Below, piece by piece: positions 1 to 6,241 of a DNA stretch of 6,850 nt (position 1 is the stretch's first letter; each line of letters starts with the position of its first letter). The stretch is taken from contig JANWHV010000167.1 of the NCBI GenBank assembly GCA_025450255.1, positions 1-6,850 on the forward strand, in the 5' to 3' direction. The position numbers were made by a program, and so were the translations under genes. The notes below the pieces were generated by a model. The model worked only from the letters and a program-made list of their open reading frames with translations, did no database searches and was not told where the DNA came from. Source of the DNA: Chloroflexota bacterium (GTDB lineage Bacteria; Chloroflexota; UBA5177; JANWHV01).

Positions 1-352
1 CGCCGTCCGGGCCGGCAAGCTGGAAGCTTCGGGGCAGCGCCTTCAGATACTCGACGCCGGCGGGACCGATCCTTTCGGCGGCCCAGGCATTCATGCGCCG
101 CTCCGATGCTTTCAGACCGGCGTCACCAAGCGCATCGTCGTCCGCGAAGAGATAGAAGTCCGTATTGCCGAGTACCACGGGGCATCGCAGGGCCTGGATT
201 CGCGCAAGCGTCTCGGCTGGACGCGGCCCTCCCGCCACCACGTCCCCGGCCATCAGCAAGTGGTCGAACGGGCCATGTCGCTCGATATCCGCCAGCACCG
301 CTTCCAGGGCAAGCAGATTGCCGTGGGTGTCGGAGAACGCGGCCACGCGCAT
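1..352 (-). CDS. Calcineurin-like metallophosphoesterase, YfcE/MJ0936-like (3' end outside window)
   Basis: This gene encodes the N-terminal 117 residues of a small metal-dependent phosphoesterase; its C-terminus lies beyond the left edge. The protein opens directly with the first metal motif, FSDTHGN (D8, H10), then has AGDVVAGGP (D37) and GNTD (N63). These match the DxH, GDxxxxGP and GNxD motifs of the calcineurin-like fold. The family hydrolyses phosphomonoesters, phosphodiesters or dinucleotide polyphosphates with two metal ions in the cytoplasm; the substrate here cannot be read from the sequence. The usual GNH(D/E) histidine is Thr64, a variation known in the YfcE-like branch. The ATG lies only 3 nt after the stop of the HD-domain gene, and GAGG about 8 nt upstream supports it. 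The gene is the last one visible in the polyphosphate operon. The fold is secure; a role in polyphosphate turnover is inferred only from position. Confidence 0.85.
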   Translation of the reverse strand, partial: MRVAAFSDTHGNLLALEAVLADIERHGPFDHLLMAGDVVAGGPRPAETLARIQALRCPVVLGNTDFYLFADDDALGDAGLKASERRMNAWAAERIGPAGVEYLKALPRSFQLAGPDG

Positions 353-355
353 GCT

Positions 356-991
356 TCAGTCCTCGCGCCGCAGGACGACTTCTCGGCCAAACTCCTGGCG
401 AAACAGGTCCGCCTTCCGCTCGGCTCGTCGCAGCTCGACCTCGACCTCGGCCGGGGCGTGGACGAATACGTCGAGTCGCGCCGGCCCGAGCCGCGCGCGC
501 ACGGAGCGCACCAGCGATCGATGCGAGTAGTCCAGGCCATCGGCGATGCGGAGCAACGACGCCAACGCCCGCACCCGCGCCTGGGCATCGGCGGGCAACT
601 CGCCGTAGCCGGCGTGGCGTGCGTCTGGCAGAGCCTTGCGGTGATAGCGCGCGACGCAGGCCACTTGCGCCATGCCTGCCGCGCCAAGAGCGGATGGTTC
701 CGCGGCCACAATCAGCCTGTAGCTGTGCTTATGGTGGCCCTGCTCGGCGATGGACTGTCCCGTGTCGTGCCAATGCGCCGCCGCCGCCAGCAGATCGCGT
801 CCATCGCGCGCCAGAGGCAACGAGTCCGCGAGCAGGTCAAACAGCGCGAGCGCCAGGAATGTCACCTGGATGCTGTGCGGGAGGTCAACTTGCGGCAGGG
901 CGGGGAGGCGGGCCAGCAACGCGAGCGAGGGGTCCGCTCGTCGCTCCTCGGCTATTGACCATCCGTGCGCCCATGAACCGCCGCGATGCAT
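356..991 (-). CDS. Stand-alone HD-domain protein, equivalent to the C-terminal domain of Ppx/GppA
   Basis: This is a protein of about 211 residues resembling the C-terminal helical HD domain of long exopolyphosphatase/pppGpp phosphatases. Visible motifs are H39 in DLPHSIQ, the HD pair in AHWHDTGQ (H75-D76), the hallmark GHHKHSYRLI (86-94), ARYHRKA, and LLRIADGLDYSH with the last metal-site aspartate. In E. coli Ppx this region is fused to the actin-like halves and contributes to substrate binding and dimerisation. Here it is a separate gene, and the CHAD gene sits between it and the actin-like half. The metal ligands are retained, so it could be catalytic in its own right. The only ATG in frame is at 991, giving a 40-nt overlap with CHAD. 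Its Shine-Dalgarno is weak and the first ~20 residues look unlike the domain, so the true start may be downstream at a non-ATG codon. Family identity is firm; the exact activity is open. Confidence 0.85.
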   Translation of the reverse strand: MHRGGSWAHGWSIAEERRADPSLALLARLPALPQVDLPHSIQVTFLALALFDLLADSLPLARDGRDLLAAAAHWHDTGQSIAEQGHHKHSYRLIVAAEPSALGAAGMAQVACVARYHRKALPDARHAGYGELPADAQARVRALASLLRIADGLDYSHRSLVRSVRARLGPARLDVFVHAPAEVEVELRRAERKADLFRQEFGREVVLRRED

Positions 992-2010
992 GAATAGAGT
1001 TTACCGCGCATGTCCTCTCGCTGTTGCGCGTCCCACCACTGAATGAACGCATGGTACCGGCGGTTCCGCTCGTCAATCTTATGGCCCAATAGCGCGAGGA
1101 TGCCCAGCCTGGGGTCCTCGGTCAGTTGCCGGTGAATGGCGGCATCGACGCGGGCCATGCGCTCCTCGTGCGGTGGGGGGGCGCCGGCCAGCGCCGCAAG
1201 CTCCTCGTGCATGCGCTGGGCGATCACCGAGAGATGGCGATGCAGCAATTCGATCATCACGTCGCAATCATGGATTTGACCGATCTGCTCCTGGATCTCT
1301 TTCACGTCGTCGATGCGCTCCGCGATATCAGGGCCGAAGCAGGCGCGGAACAGCTCGAGCGCGTACCGTAGGTGCTTCGCCGCGATGCGCATCTCGTGCA
1401 GTTCTTCCATATTTGTGGGTTCGTGGATGTACGACACCCATCCGTAGAGATCGGCCGTGCGCTCGATACTGATACGCTGCGCGTTCTCCTGCAGCGTCGC
1501 CCGTGGGTTCAGGCCGCCCTTCTTCCCGCCCTTTGCCGCGTTATGCGCCTCCTGCATCAACACGATGTACAGGTGGTGGCGAAACCCGGCACTGTCGACC
1601 GCGTCGAGCGTCTTCAGCATGGCGGCGCGATACGCCTCCCGCTCGTCACGGACGGACTGGATGAGGTCGGCGATGCCAGGCTGTTCGCCGCCCGGCGCTT
1701 TCCTGGCGTACTTCTCCAACGTCTCGATCAGCACATCGCGGTCACGCACCTCGCCGAGCGCGCGGGTAAGCGATGCGGCCATCTTATGCAGCGGCTTATA
1801 GGTTTTGGCGGGAAAGCAGATCGCGAAGACGTCCATGGCCGCGCGCAGGCGCCGGGACGCCACGCGCATGTCGTGTAGGTGCTCGATATCGTCGCCGGCC
1901 CGCGTGCCCGCCTCATGCTCGAACATCTCGTCGAGCTTTTGCCCGATCGCCGGCTTCGCCGCCTCCCAGAATGGCATCTCCGGTTCGACGCCGTGTATCT
2001 CGCTACCCAT
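952..2010 (-). CDS. CHAD-domain protein (polyphosphate-binding)
   Basis: This gene encodes a 352-residue alpha-helical protein made almost entirely of one CHAD domain. Both characteristic half-repeats are present: HDMRVASRRLR (H46, R49, R53, R54, R56), followed by LGEVRDRDV, and HEMRIAAKHLRYALE (H205, R208, K212, R215), followed by IHDCDV. These conserved His/Arg/Lys residues line the basic groove that holds inorganic polyphosphate in known CHAD structures. CHAD proteins localise to polyphosphate granules or pair with polyphosphate enzymes. The ATG at 2010 was chosen because it shares one base with the ppx stop (TGATG) and has GGGAG 9 nt upstream. The longer reading frame to 2106 overlaps ppx and adds a stretch unlike the domain. 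A basic linker, roughly residues 160-170 (KGGKKGG), joins the two halves. No fused CYTH or other catalytic domain is present, so it probably acts as a binding or recruiting partner of its neighbours. Confidence 0.92.
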   Translation of the reverse strand: MGSEIHGVEPEMPFWEAAKPAIGQKLDEMFEHEAGTRAGDDIEHLHDMRVASRRLRAAMDVFAICFPAKTYKPLHKMAASLTRALGEVRDRDVLIETLEKYARKAPGGEQPGIADLIQSVRDEREAYRAAMLKTLDAVDSAGFRHHLYIVLMQEAHNAAKGGKKGGLNPRATLQENAQRISIERTADLYGWVSYIHEPTNMEELHEMRIAAKHLRYALELFRACFGPDIAERIDDVKEIQEQIGQIHDCDVMIELLHRHLSVIAQRMHEELAALAGAPPPHEERMARVDAAIHRQLTEDPRLGILALLGHKIDERNRRYHAFIQWWDAQQREDMRGKLYSCIAAVHGRTDGQ

Positions 2011-2912
2011 CAGGCCGCGCTCCCATCCGTCCCATTGAGTAGGATCATACCCTCGCGGATCCCGGTTGGGCTTACGATCGCTCGGTTGAGACCGCTGCGC
2101 TCCCACAGCGTGACCACGATGGTAATGCCGCCCAAAAGGGTGCGCGCGCGCAGCGCGTCAATGCAATAGTGCCGGGCGACCTCGGCCGATGAGGTTTGTG
2201 CCAGCATGCGCAGCACCTCCTGGGCCTCGCCAATCTCCAGGCGCTCGTCGCCATCGCGGCCATGCGCGAGACGGCGCAGATTATTGGCGGAGCCGCCCGT
2301 GACGATCAGCCGGTCGATCTCGGGATGGGGCAACGCGTCGAGTACGTTCATCAGATGCACGCGCAGCGCCCAGATCTGCGCCGCGGAGGGAGGATCGTCA
2401 TGCAGGAAGCGCTCGACCGTCCGGCCCGCGCCTTCCGGCACCGAACGGGCGCTGACAATCTGGCCGTCGTGCGCCAGAATCAACTCTGTGCTGCCACCAC
2501 CGCTGTCCACCACGCCGAGCCTGCCATCTACCTTCCGGTCCAGCGTGGCGCCGGCAAACGTCAGTCGTGCCTCTTCCTCGCCGCTGATGATGCGCAGATC
2601 GATGCCGGTTCGTTGCAGTATCAATTCCACAAGATCGTGGCCGTTTGGCGCTTCGCGCACCGCGCTGGTGGCGACAAGCAAGATTGGATCCGCGTGCAGA
2701 GCCTGGGCGCGGGCGTGAAAATCGCCAATTACGTCCGCTGCCCAATCCATCTTGTCGCCGTTGAGGGCGCCGTCGGGCGCGAGGTCCATGGCCAACCTGA
2801 CCAGGGCAGTACGGTCGTCGAGCGTGCGGATGCCGTCGTCCTCAAGCTTCCCGACCAGCATGTGGACCGTGTTCGAGCCGACGTCGATAGCGGCGATAGG
2901 CTGATGCGACAC
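2010..2912 (-). CDS. ppx: Short Ppx/GppA exopolyphosphatase (actin-like domains only)
   Basis: This is a 300-residue ASKHA-fold phosphatase. Motifs in order: AIDVGSNTVHML (8-19, phosphate loop 1), ATSAVREAPNG (81-91), ISGEEEARL (109-117, containing the catalytic glutamate), VVDSGGGSTEL (134-144, phosphate loop 2), VTGGSANNL and GIREGMIL near the C-terminus. Ppx enzymes remove terminal phosphates from inorganic polyphosphate; some relatives instead convert pppGpp to ppGpp. The length matches short Ppx enzymes that end after the second actin-like domain, whereas E. coli Ppx/GppA are about 500 residues with a C-terminal HD-like domain. That domain is encoded separately at 991-356. The start is a GTG, 9 nt after the stop of the Lys/Ala-rich gene and in the same frame. 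No convincing Shine-Dalgarno precedes it, so translation probably depends on coupling. Polyphosphate is the preferred substrate because of the CHAD neighbour; pppGpp cannot be excluded. Confidence 0.93.
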   Translation of the reverse strand: MSHQPIAAIDVGSNTVHMLVGKLEDDGIRTLDDRTALVRLAMDLAPDGALNGDKMDWAADVIGDFHARAQALHADPILLVATSAVREAPNGHDLVELILQRTGIDLRIISGEEEARLTFAGATLDRKVDGRLGVVDSGGGSTELILAHDGQIVSARSVPEGAGRTVERFLHDDPPSAAQIWALRVHLMNVLDALPHPEIDRLIVTGGSANNLRRLAHGRDGDERLEIGEAQEVLRMLAQTSSAEVARHYCIDALRARTLLGGITIVVTLWERSGLNRAIVSPTGIREGMILLNGTDGSAA

Positions 2913-2921
2913 GTGCGACGC

Positions 2922-3425
2922 TTAGCTTGACGCTGGCGGAGCGGCGCTCGGTTGCGCGGCTTTGGCTGGGACCTTCGCAGCGCCCTTCGCGGGTTGTGCC
3001 TTGGCCGTGGCGCCGGCGGCGGCAGGTTTTGACGCGCTCTTCGTAGACGCGCTTGCATTCGCGGCAGCGGCGGGCGCGGATTTGACGGCCGTATCCGGCT
3101 TTTTCGCGGGCGCGGCAGCAGCGAGGGTCGACTTGACCGCCGTGTCGAGCTTTTTCGCGGCCGTGGCGGCCGGTTTCGACGCGCTTTTCGCGGACCCGCC
3201 GGTATTCCCGGGCGCGGCCTTCGACACGTCAAGTGACTCTTGCACAGCTAGCAGTTGTTGCGCGGCCTCGGCAAGCCGCGCCTCCGCTCGCTCGAGCTGC
3301 GCGCGCAGCTTCCCGGTCTTCCGTTCAGCCTTCTGGTGCGACAACTGGGCCTTTTCCAGTTTGCGTAACGCCTTCTTCTTTCCTTGCTTGCCGGCCGTCT
3401 TGATCGCGTTACCGTCCTTCGCCAA
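2922..3425 (-). CDS. Lys/Ala-rich protein: N-terminal coiled coil and histone-H1/AlgP-like basic tail
   Basis: A 167-residue low-complexity protein with about 51 alanines and 26 lysines, not assignable to a named family. Residues ~1-20 are basic. Residues ~18-65 are a charged, leucine-spaced helix likely to form a coiled coil (KLEKAQLSHQKAERK through AEAARLAE-like heptads). From ~70 onward it is a disordered Ala/Lys/Pro/Ser tail with two copies of KKxDTAVKS 17 residues apart and two of KSASKPAA. The tail holds only two acidic residues, so it is strongly polycationic. Similar tails occur in histone H1-like proteins, AlgP and PhaF-type granule proteins. TTG at 3425 was chosen because AAGGGAG lies 7 nt upstream; the frame could extend to 3482 but lacks that signal. 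As first gene of the polyphosphate operon it may bind polyphosphate or tie granules to DNA. That role is inferred. The opposite-strand open frame is a composition shadow. Confidence 0.75.
   Translation of the reverse strand: MAKDGNAIKTAGKQGKKKALRKLEKAQLSHQKAERKTGKLRAQLERAEARLAEAAQQLLAVQESLDVSKAAPGNTGGSAKSASKPAATAAKKLDTAVKSTLAAAAPAKKPDTAVKSAPAAAANASASTKSASKPAAAGATAKAQPAKGAAKVPAKAAQPSAAPPASS
3023..3195 (-). repeat. Internal direct repeats encoding KKxDTAVKS and KSASKPAA
   Basis: Inside the tail of the Lys/Ala-rich gene, the block encoding KKxDTAVKS occurs twice, around 3081-3109 and 3132-3160. A 12-bp identity, gctttttcgcgg, begins at 3098 and again at 3149, exactly 51 bp (17 codons) apart. 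A second pair encodes KSASKPAA, around 3023-3050 and 3170-3195. The copies have diverged at synonymous and some non-synonymous sites but stay in frame. This looks like tail growth by in-frame duplication. Confidence 0.65.
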
Positions 3426-3432
3426 CGTACCG

Positions 3433-3444
3433 CTCCCTTCCCTC
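3433..3444 (-). promoter_or_regulatory. Purine-rich RBS that decides the TTG start at 3425
   Basis: On the minus strand GAGGGAAGGGAG ends 7 nt before TTG GCG AAG GAC. This is the best Shine-Dalgarno match upstream of the Lys/Ala-rich gene. No comparable signal precedes the other possible starts at 3482 (TTG) or 3464 (ATG), so it fixes the start as TTG. Confidence 0.6.
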
Positions 3445-3496
3445 GTGTCGAGTGCTCGGCACATCGCCACCCATGGCGCCAATCGGGGCGATCCCC

Positions 3497-3505
3497 ATCA
3501 TACCA
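3497..3505 (-). promoter_or_regulatory. Extended -10 promoter of the polyphosphate operon
   Basis: The minus strand reads TGG-TATGAT: an extended -10 (TGn) joined to a hexamer matching TATAAT at five of six positions. The predicted start point is near 3490, giving a leader of about 65 nt before the TTG at 3425. The -35 region (taaatg at 17-bp spacing) is poor, as is common when an extended -10 is present. A 12-bp palindrome covers that -35 position. Confidence 0.5.
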
Positions 3506-3514
3506 AACCCGCGC

Positions 3515-3526
3515 GTAAACATTTAC
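3515..3526. promoter_or_regulatory. 12-bp palindrome GTAAACATTTAC, candidate operator
   Basis: This perfect inverted repeat has 5-bp arms (GTAAA/TTTAC) around a 2-bp centre. It is AT-rich in a GC-rich region and lies between the divergent polyphosphate operon and thrC. It occupies the -35 position of the minus-strand promoter, where a bound regulator would compete with RNA polymerase. No regulator family can be named from this site alone. Confidence 0.3.
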
Positions 3527-3647
3527 CAGCGGTGAAGTGTAGCGCACTCACAGTAAACTCTGGTAGGACGCCTGGTCAAAACCCATCGCGGGCGGGTAGC
3601 ATCCTCCATGGCGCCCACCGCAACATATACACATGCTTATATCACAA

Positions 3648-3656
3648 AGAGGGGAG
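3648..3656 (+). promoter_or_regulatory. Strong Shine-Dalgarno of thrC
   Basis: AGAGGGGAG lies 3 nt before an ATG at 3660, the strongest plus-strand ribosome site in the window. It selects the ATG at 3660 over the upstream in-frame ATG at 3633, which has no such sequence. A possible but weak thrC promoter is TGGTCA (3573-3578), an 18-bp spacer and TAGCAT (3597-3602), each hexamer matching consensus at four of six. Confidence 0.65.
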
Positions 3657-3659
3657 CAA

Positions 3660-4730
3660 ATGATCGCCAATTCGCCCGCCCGGTACGGTTTGCTCCGCGC
3701 CTACGGGGATTTGCTTCCTATCACCCCCGAAACACCGCTGCTGTGCCTCGGCGAAGGCAACACGCCGATGATCCGCGCGCACGCCATCGAGGCCCAAACA
3801 GGCATCCATCGCGTGTTCCTGAAGCTAGAGGGATGCAATCCAACCGGCTCATTCAAGGATCGCGGCATGGTGCTCGCGGTAGCCAAGGAAGTGGAGAGCG
3901 GCGCCCGCGCCGTGATCTGCGCGTCCACGGGCAACACCAGCGCTTCGGCGGCCGCGTACGCGGCGCGCGCCGGTCTGCGCGCCCTTGTCGTCGTGCCCGC
4001 CGGCTACATCGCGGCGGGAAAGTTGGCGCAAGCGCTGGCCTACGGCGCCACCGCCGTCTCGATACAGGGAAACTTTGATGCCGCGCTGGCCATCGTGCGG
4101 AAACTGGCGGAGTCGGGCCAGGCCACGCTGGTCAACCATATCAATCCCAACCGCGTGCTCGGGCAGCAGACTGGCGCCTGGGAGATTGGCGACGCGCTGG
4201 GCGACGCGCCGGACTACCTGTGCCTGCCGATGGGCAACGCCGGCAATATCACCGCGTACTGGAAGGGCTTCCGGCGCTATCACGAGCTAGGCCGCATCGG
4301 CCGCCTGCCGAAGATGTACGGCTTCCAGGCCGAAGGGTCGGCGTCGCTGGTCCGCGGCGAGGTGATCGAGCACCCGGTAACCGCCGCCACCGCCATCCGC
4401 ATCGGCAATCCCGCCAGCCGGGCCAGTGCCGTGGCTGCGCGCGAAGAATCAGATGGCCGCTTCGAGTCGGTAACCGAGGATGAGATTCGCGCCGCCTATA
4501 GGTTCCTGGCCGCGCGCGAAGGCGTGTTCGCGGAGCCCGCGTCCGCCGCGAGCGTGGCCGGCGTGCTCAAGCTGGCGGCGGCCGGCGCGTTGAACAAGGA
4601 CGCGACCATCGTCTGCGTACTGACCGGCAACGGCCTCAAGGATCCCGATTACGCGATCGCCATGGCCGACGAGTTGAAAACCATCCCCGCCACCATCGAC
4701 GCCGTTGCCGCCGCGGCCGGTCTGGCCTGA
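3660..4730 (+). CDS. thrC: Threonine synthase
   Basis: This is a 356-residue PLP enzyme converting O-phospho-L-homoserine to L-threonine, the last step of threonine biosynthesis in the cytoplasm. The N-terminal LGEGNTPM (30-37) is the substrate-loop motif. KLEGCNPTGSFKDRGM (55-70) carries the PLP-binding lysine K66. CASTGNTSASAAAYAARAG is the substrate and ring-binding helix region, MGNAGNITAYWKG is the glycine-rich PLP-phosphate loop, and LTGNGLKDPD near the C-terminus is typical of threonine synthase and separates it from threonine dehydratase or cysteine synthase. Length and motifs match the compact Bacillus-type class, without the long N-terminal domain of E. coli ThrC. The start at 3660 is set by AGAGGGGAG three bases upstream. 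No other threonine-pathway gene is in view, so it is probably transcribed alone, divergently from the polyphosphate operon. Confidence 0.95.
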   Translation: MIANSPARYGLLRAYGDLLPITPETPLLCLGEGNTPMIRAHAIEAQTGIHRVFLKLEGCNPTGSFKDRGMVLAVAKEVESGARAVICASTGNTSASAAAYAARAGLRALVVVPAGYIAAGKLAQALAYGATAVSIQGNFDAALAIVRKLAESGQATLVNHINPNRVLGQQTGAWEIGDALGDAPDYLCLPMGNAGNITAYWKGFRRYHELGRIGRLPKMYGFQAEGSASLVRGEVIEHPVTAATAIRIGNPASRASAVAAREESDGRFESVTEDEIRAAYRFLAAREGVFAEPASAASVAGVLKLAAAGALNKDATIVCVLTGNGLKDPDYAIAMADELKTIPATIDAVAAAAGLA

Positions 4731-4736
4731 GGCGGC
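4707..4736 (+). terminator. GC-rich stem-loop over the thrC stop codon
   Basis: GCCGCC (4707-4712) pairs with GGCGGC (4731-4736). Inside it GGCC (4715-4718) pairs with GGCC (4724-4727) around a 5-nt loop, with a small internal bulge that includes the stop codon. Only ACTT follows, with no T-run, so it is not a classic intrinsic terminator. It may pause polymerase or protect the 3' end. Confidence 0.3.
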
Positions 4737-4861
4737 ACTTCGCGACGGCTAGCATTCACGATGTCTCGTCGTATCACTCCGATCGCAATGGGTCCGTGAA
4801 TCGGCATGTGCTAATCGCTCGTGTTTGCGCATTACACCGGCCATATGGCAGTCTACAGGAC

Positions 4862-6199
4862 ATGAGATCGGCGATACGCCTGAGCAAGCCGTTCGCATGT
4901 CTGGCCAGAGGGACGCTGAGCGCCGCGCTTGTATTGGGTGCGCTTGCCGTACCGGCGGTGCGGGCAAGCACGCGCGTGCCGGGCAGCGGCGCTCCGACCG
5001 TCGACACGGCGGCATTCCGCGGCCTGGGGCGGCTGGCTTTCATCTGGGACGGTAGACCATACGTGCTCGACGGCGCCAAGGGAAGCCTTCGCGCCCTGGG
5101 CCAGTCCGGCGTTGTTTCGGCGCCCGCCTGGTCGGTGGACGGGCATTGGCTGGCCTATATCGATGCCGGCTCCGGCGCCGACCCGCGGCATGTGCTCTGG
5201 GTGGTGGGTCCGGACGGCTCCCACGCGCGCCGCTTCCGCATGTTGCCAGGCCCGGCGGAAGGACTCGCCTGGTCGCCCGTCGCGGATCAGCTTGCCGTGC
5301 GCGTGGGAGGGCGAGCCAAAACGGCGGGCGCGCTCTGGCTGGTCACGCCCACGGGCTCGCCGCGAAAGACCGCGCTGCCGGATGCGCGGCCATTCTGGTC
5401 GCCCGACGGGAAGCTCTTCGCCTACGTGACCACGCTTCCATCCAACATCCCGGCCGCGCGCAGCGACGTACTGAATACGGTGCCCGTGGCGGGCGGCGCG
5501 CCGGCGCGGCAGTTGTCCGCGTTCGAGAGCGGCATCGAGCCGGCAGGCTGGTGGCCCAGCGGCAAGGGGTTGCTCTACTGGCTCGATCCAGGGCACTCAA
5601 GTTCGCTGGCCGCCGATGGACTGAACCTATTCGCGCTCGCGCTGGGTGGCCGGCAGCCGCACCTGCTCATCACGATGCTTGCCTATGCCGATTGGCTTGC
5701 CCGCGCGCCCCTGGACCAGGATCTGCTGCTGGTGGCAGGCGCCGGTCGCATGGCCTGGCAGCAAAAGTCACTCGCCGTTTGTGACGTGGCGCGGGCGGCC
5801 TGCCGATCTCTGCCGCAGGCCGGAGGCACGGTCTCGCTCGATCCAGCCTGGGCTCCGCGTGGGAACCAGATCGCCTATGTGCGTGCGCGTGCCCTCACCG
5901 TGGGAGGTTTCGGCAGCGACAAAGCGCTGCGTGAGTGGGTACGTAGCCGTACCCTCGTGATAGCGCGTCCGGACGGCACGGGAGCCCACGTATTCAGCGC
6001 CGCCGGCGCCGGCGTTTACCAGCCGCAATGGGCGGCTGACGGCAGGCACCTGCTCTACTGGCGTGACGACGCGCTCTGGCTGCTTGACCGCCTCGGCGGC
6101 ACGCCGGTGCGCCTGGTCAGCGCCTTTCCCAACTCTCCCGATCCGCGCGGTTTCTTCGGCTATGTTTCGTGGAGCGGGCTGACGGCCTGGTACCGTTAG
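4862..6199 (+). CDS. Secreted TolB-like (WD40/PD40) beta-propeller protein, function unknown
   Basis: This gene encodes a 445-residue exported protein. Residues 1-35 form a Sec signal peptide: basic start (R2, R6, K9, R16), hydrophobic core LSAALVLGALAVPA, and a VRA-S cleavage site after A35. The mature part has repeated blades of the form (A/F/Q)W(S/A)xxGxx(L/I)AY near residues 90, 135, 177, 228, 328 and 388, each followed by strands such as LWLVTPTG, LVIARPDG and LWLLDRLGG. This is the pattern of TolB-type propellers. There is no TolB N-terminal domain and no Tol-Pal neighbours, so it should not be called tolB. It probably binds a partner or ligand outside the cytoplasmic membrane; no catalytic motif is visible. 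The ATG at 4862 puts the signal peptide at the N-terminus and has AGGA just before it. An upstream GTG at 4796 would add 22 residues that spoil the signal. The 131-nt gap from thrC suggests a separate unit. Confidence 0.8.
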   Translation: MRSAIRLSKPFACLARGTLSAALVLGALAVPAVRASTRVPGSGAPTVDTAAFRGLGRLAFIWDGRPYVLDGAKGSLRALGQSGVVSAPAWSVDGHWLAYIDAGSGADPRHVLWVVGPDGSHARRFRMLPGPAEGLAWSPVADQLAVRVGGRAKTAGALWLVTPTGSPRKTALPDARPFWSPDGKLFAYVTTLPSNIPAARSDVLNTVPVAGGAPARQLSAFESGIEPAGWWPSGKGLLYWLDPGHSSSLAADGLNLFALALGGRQPHLLITMLAYADWLARAPLDQDLLLVAGAGRMAWQQKSLAVCDVARAACRSLPQAGGTVSLDPAWAPRGNQIAYVRARALTVGGFGSDKALREWVRSRTLVIARPDGTGAHVFSAAGAGVYQPQWAADGRHLLYWRDDALWLLDRLGGTPVRLVSAFPNSPDPRGFFGYVSWSGLTAWYR

Positions 6200-6206
6200 T
6201 CTTGCG

Positions 6207-6235
6207 TTGACCGATCCCCCGTCCCCCCGCATACT
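6207..6235 (+). promoter_or_regulatory. Sigma70-like promoter of the MoaD-MoaE gene, leaderless arrangement
   Basis: TTGACC (6207-6212, five of six to consensus), a spacer of exactly 17 bp and CATACT (6230-6235, four of six) lie in the 42-bp gap after the propeller gene. The expected start point, seven bases after the hexamer, is 6242, the A of the ATG. No Shine-Dalgarno precedes that ATG, consistent with a leaderless transcript. Confidence 0.5.
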
Positions 6236-6241
6236 GGCAGT

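Noticed and set aside
106..993. Long plus-strand open frame antisense to the phosphoesterase and HD genes
   Set aside because: Its product is an Arg/Pro/Ala-rich composition artefact without family motifs, while the minus strand shows clear HD and phosphoesterase motifs.
2011..2106. 32-residue N-terminal extension of the CHAD protein
   Set aside because: It would overlap the conserved C-terminus of ppx and has no domain similarity. The TGATG start at 2010 with GGGAG upstream is better.
2962..3663. Plus-strand open frame of 233 residues (Ala/Phe-rich) opposite the Lys/Ala-rich gene
   Set aside because: AKP-type codons read in reverse give exactly this Ala/Phe pattern. It has no convincing ribosome site and runs into thrC, whereas the minus-strand gene has a ribosome site, a promoter and an operon context.
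4754..4801. Inverted repeat ATTCACG/CGTGAAT between thrC and the propeller gene
   Set aside because: The arms are 7 bp with a 34-nt loop and no further pairing or T-run. It is too weak to call a terminator or operator.
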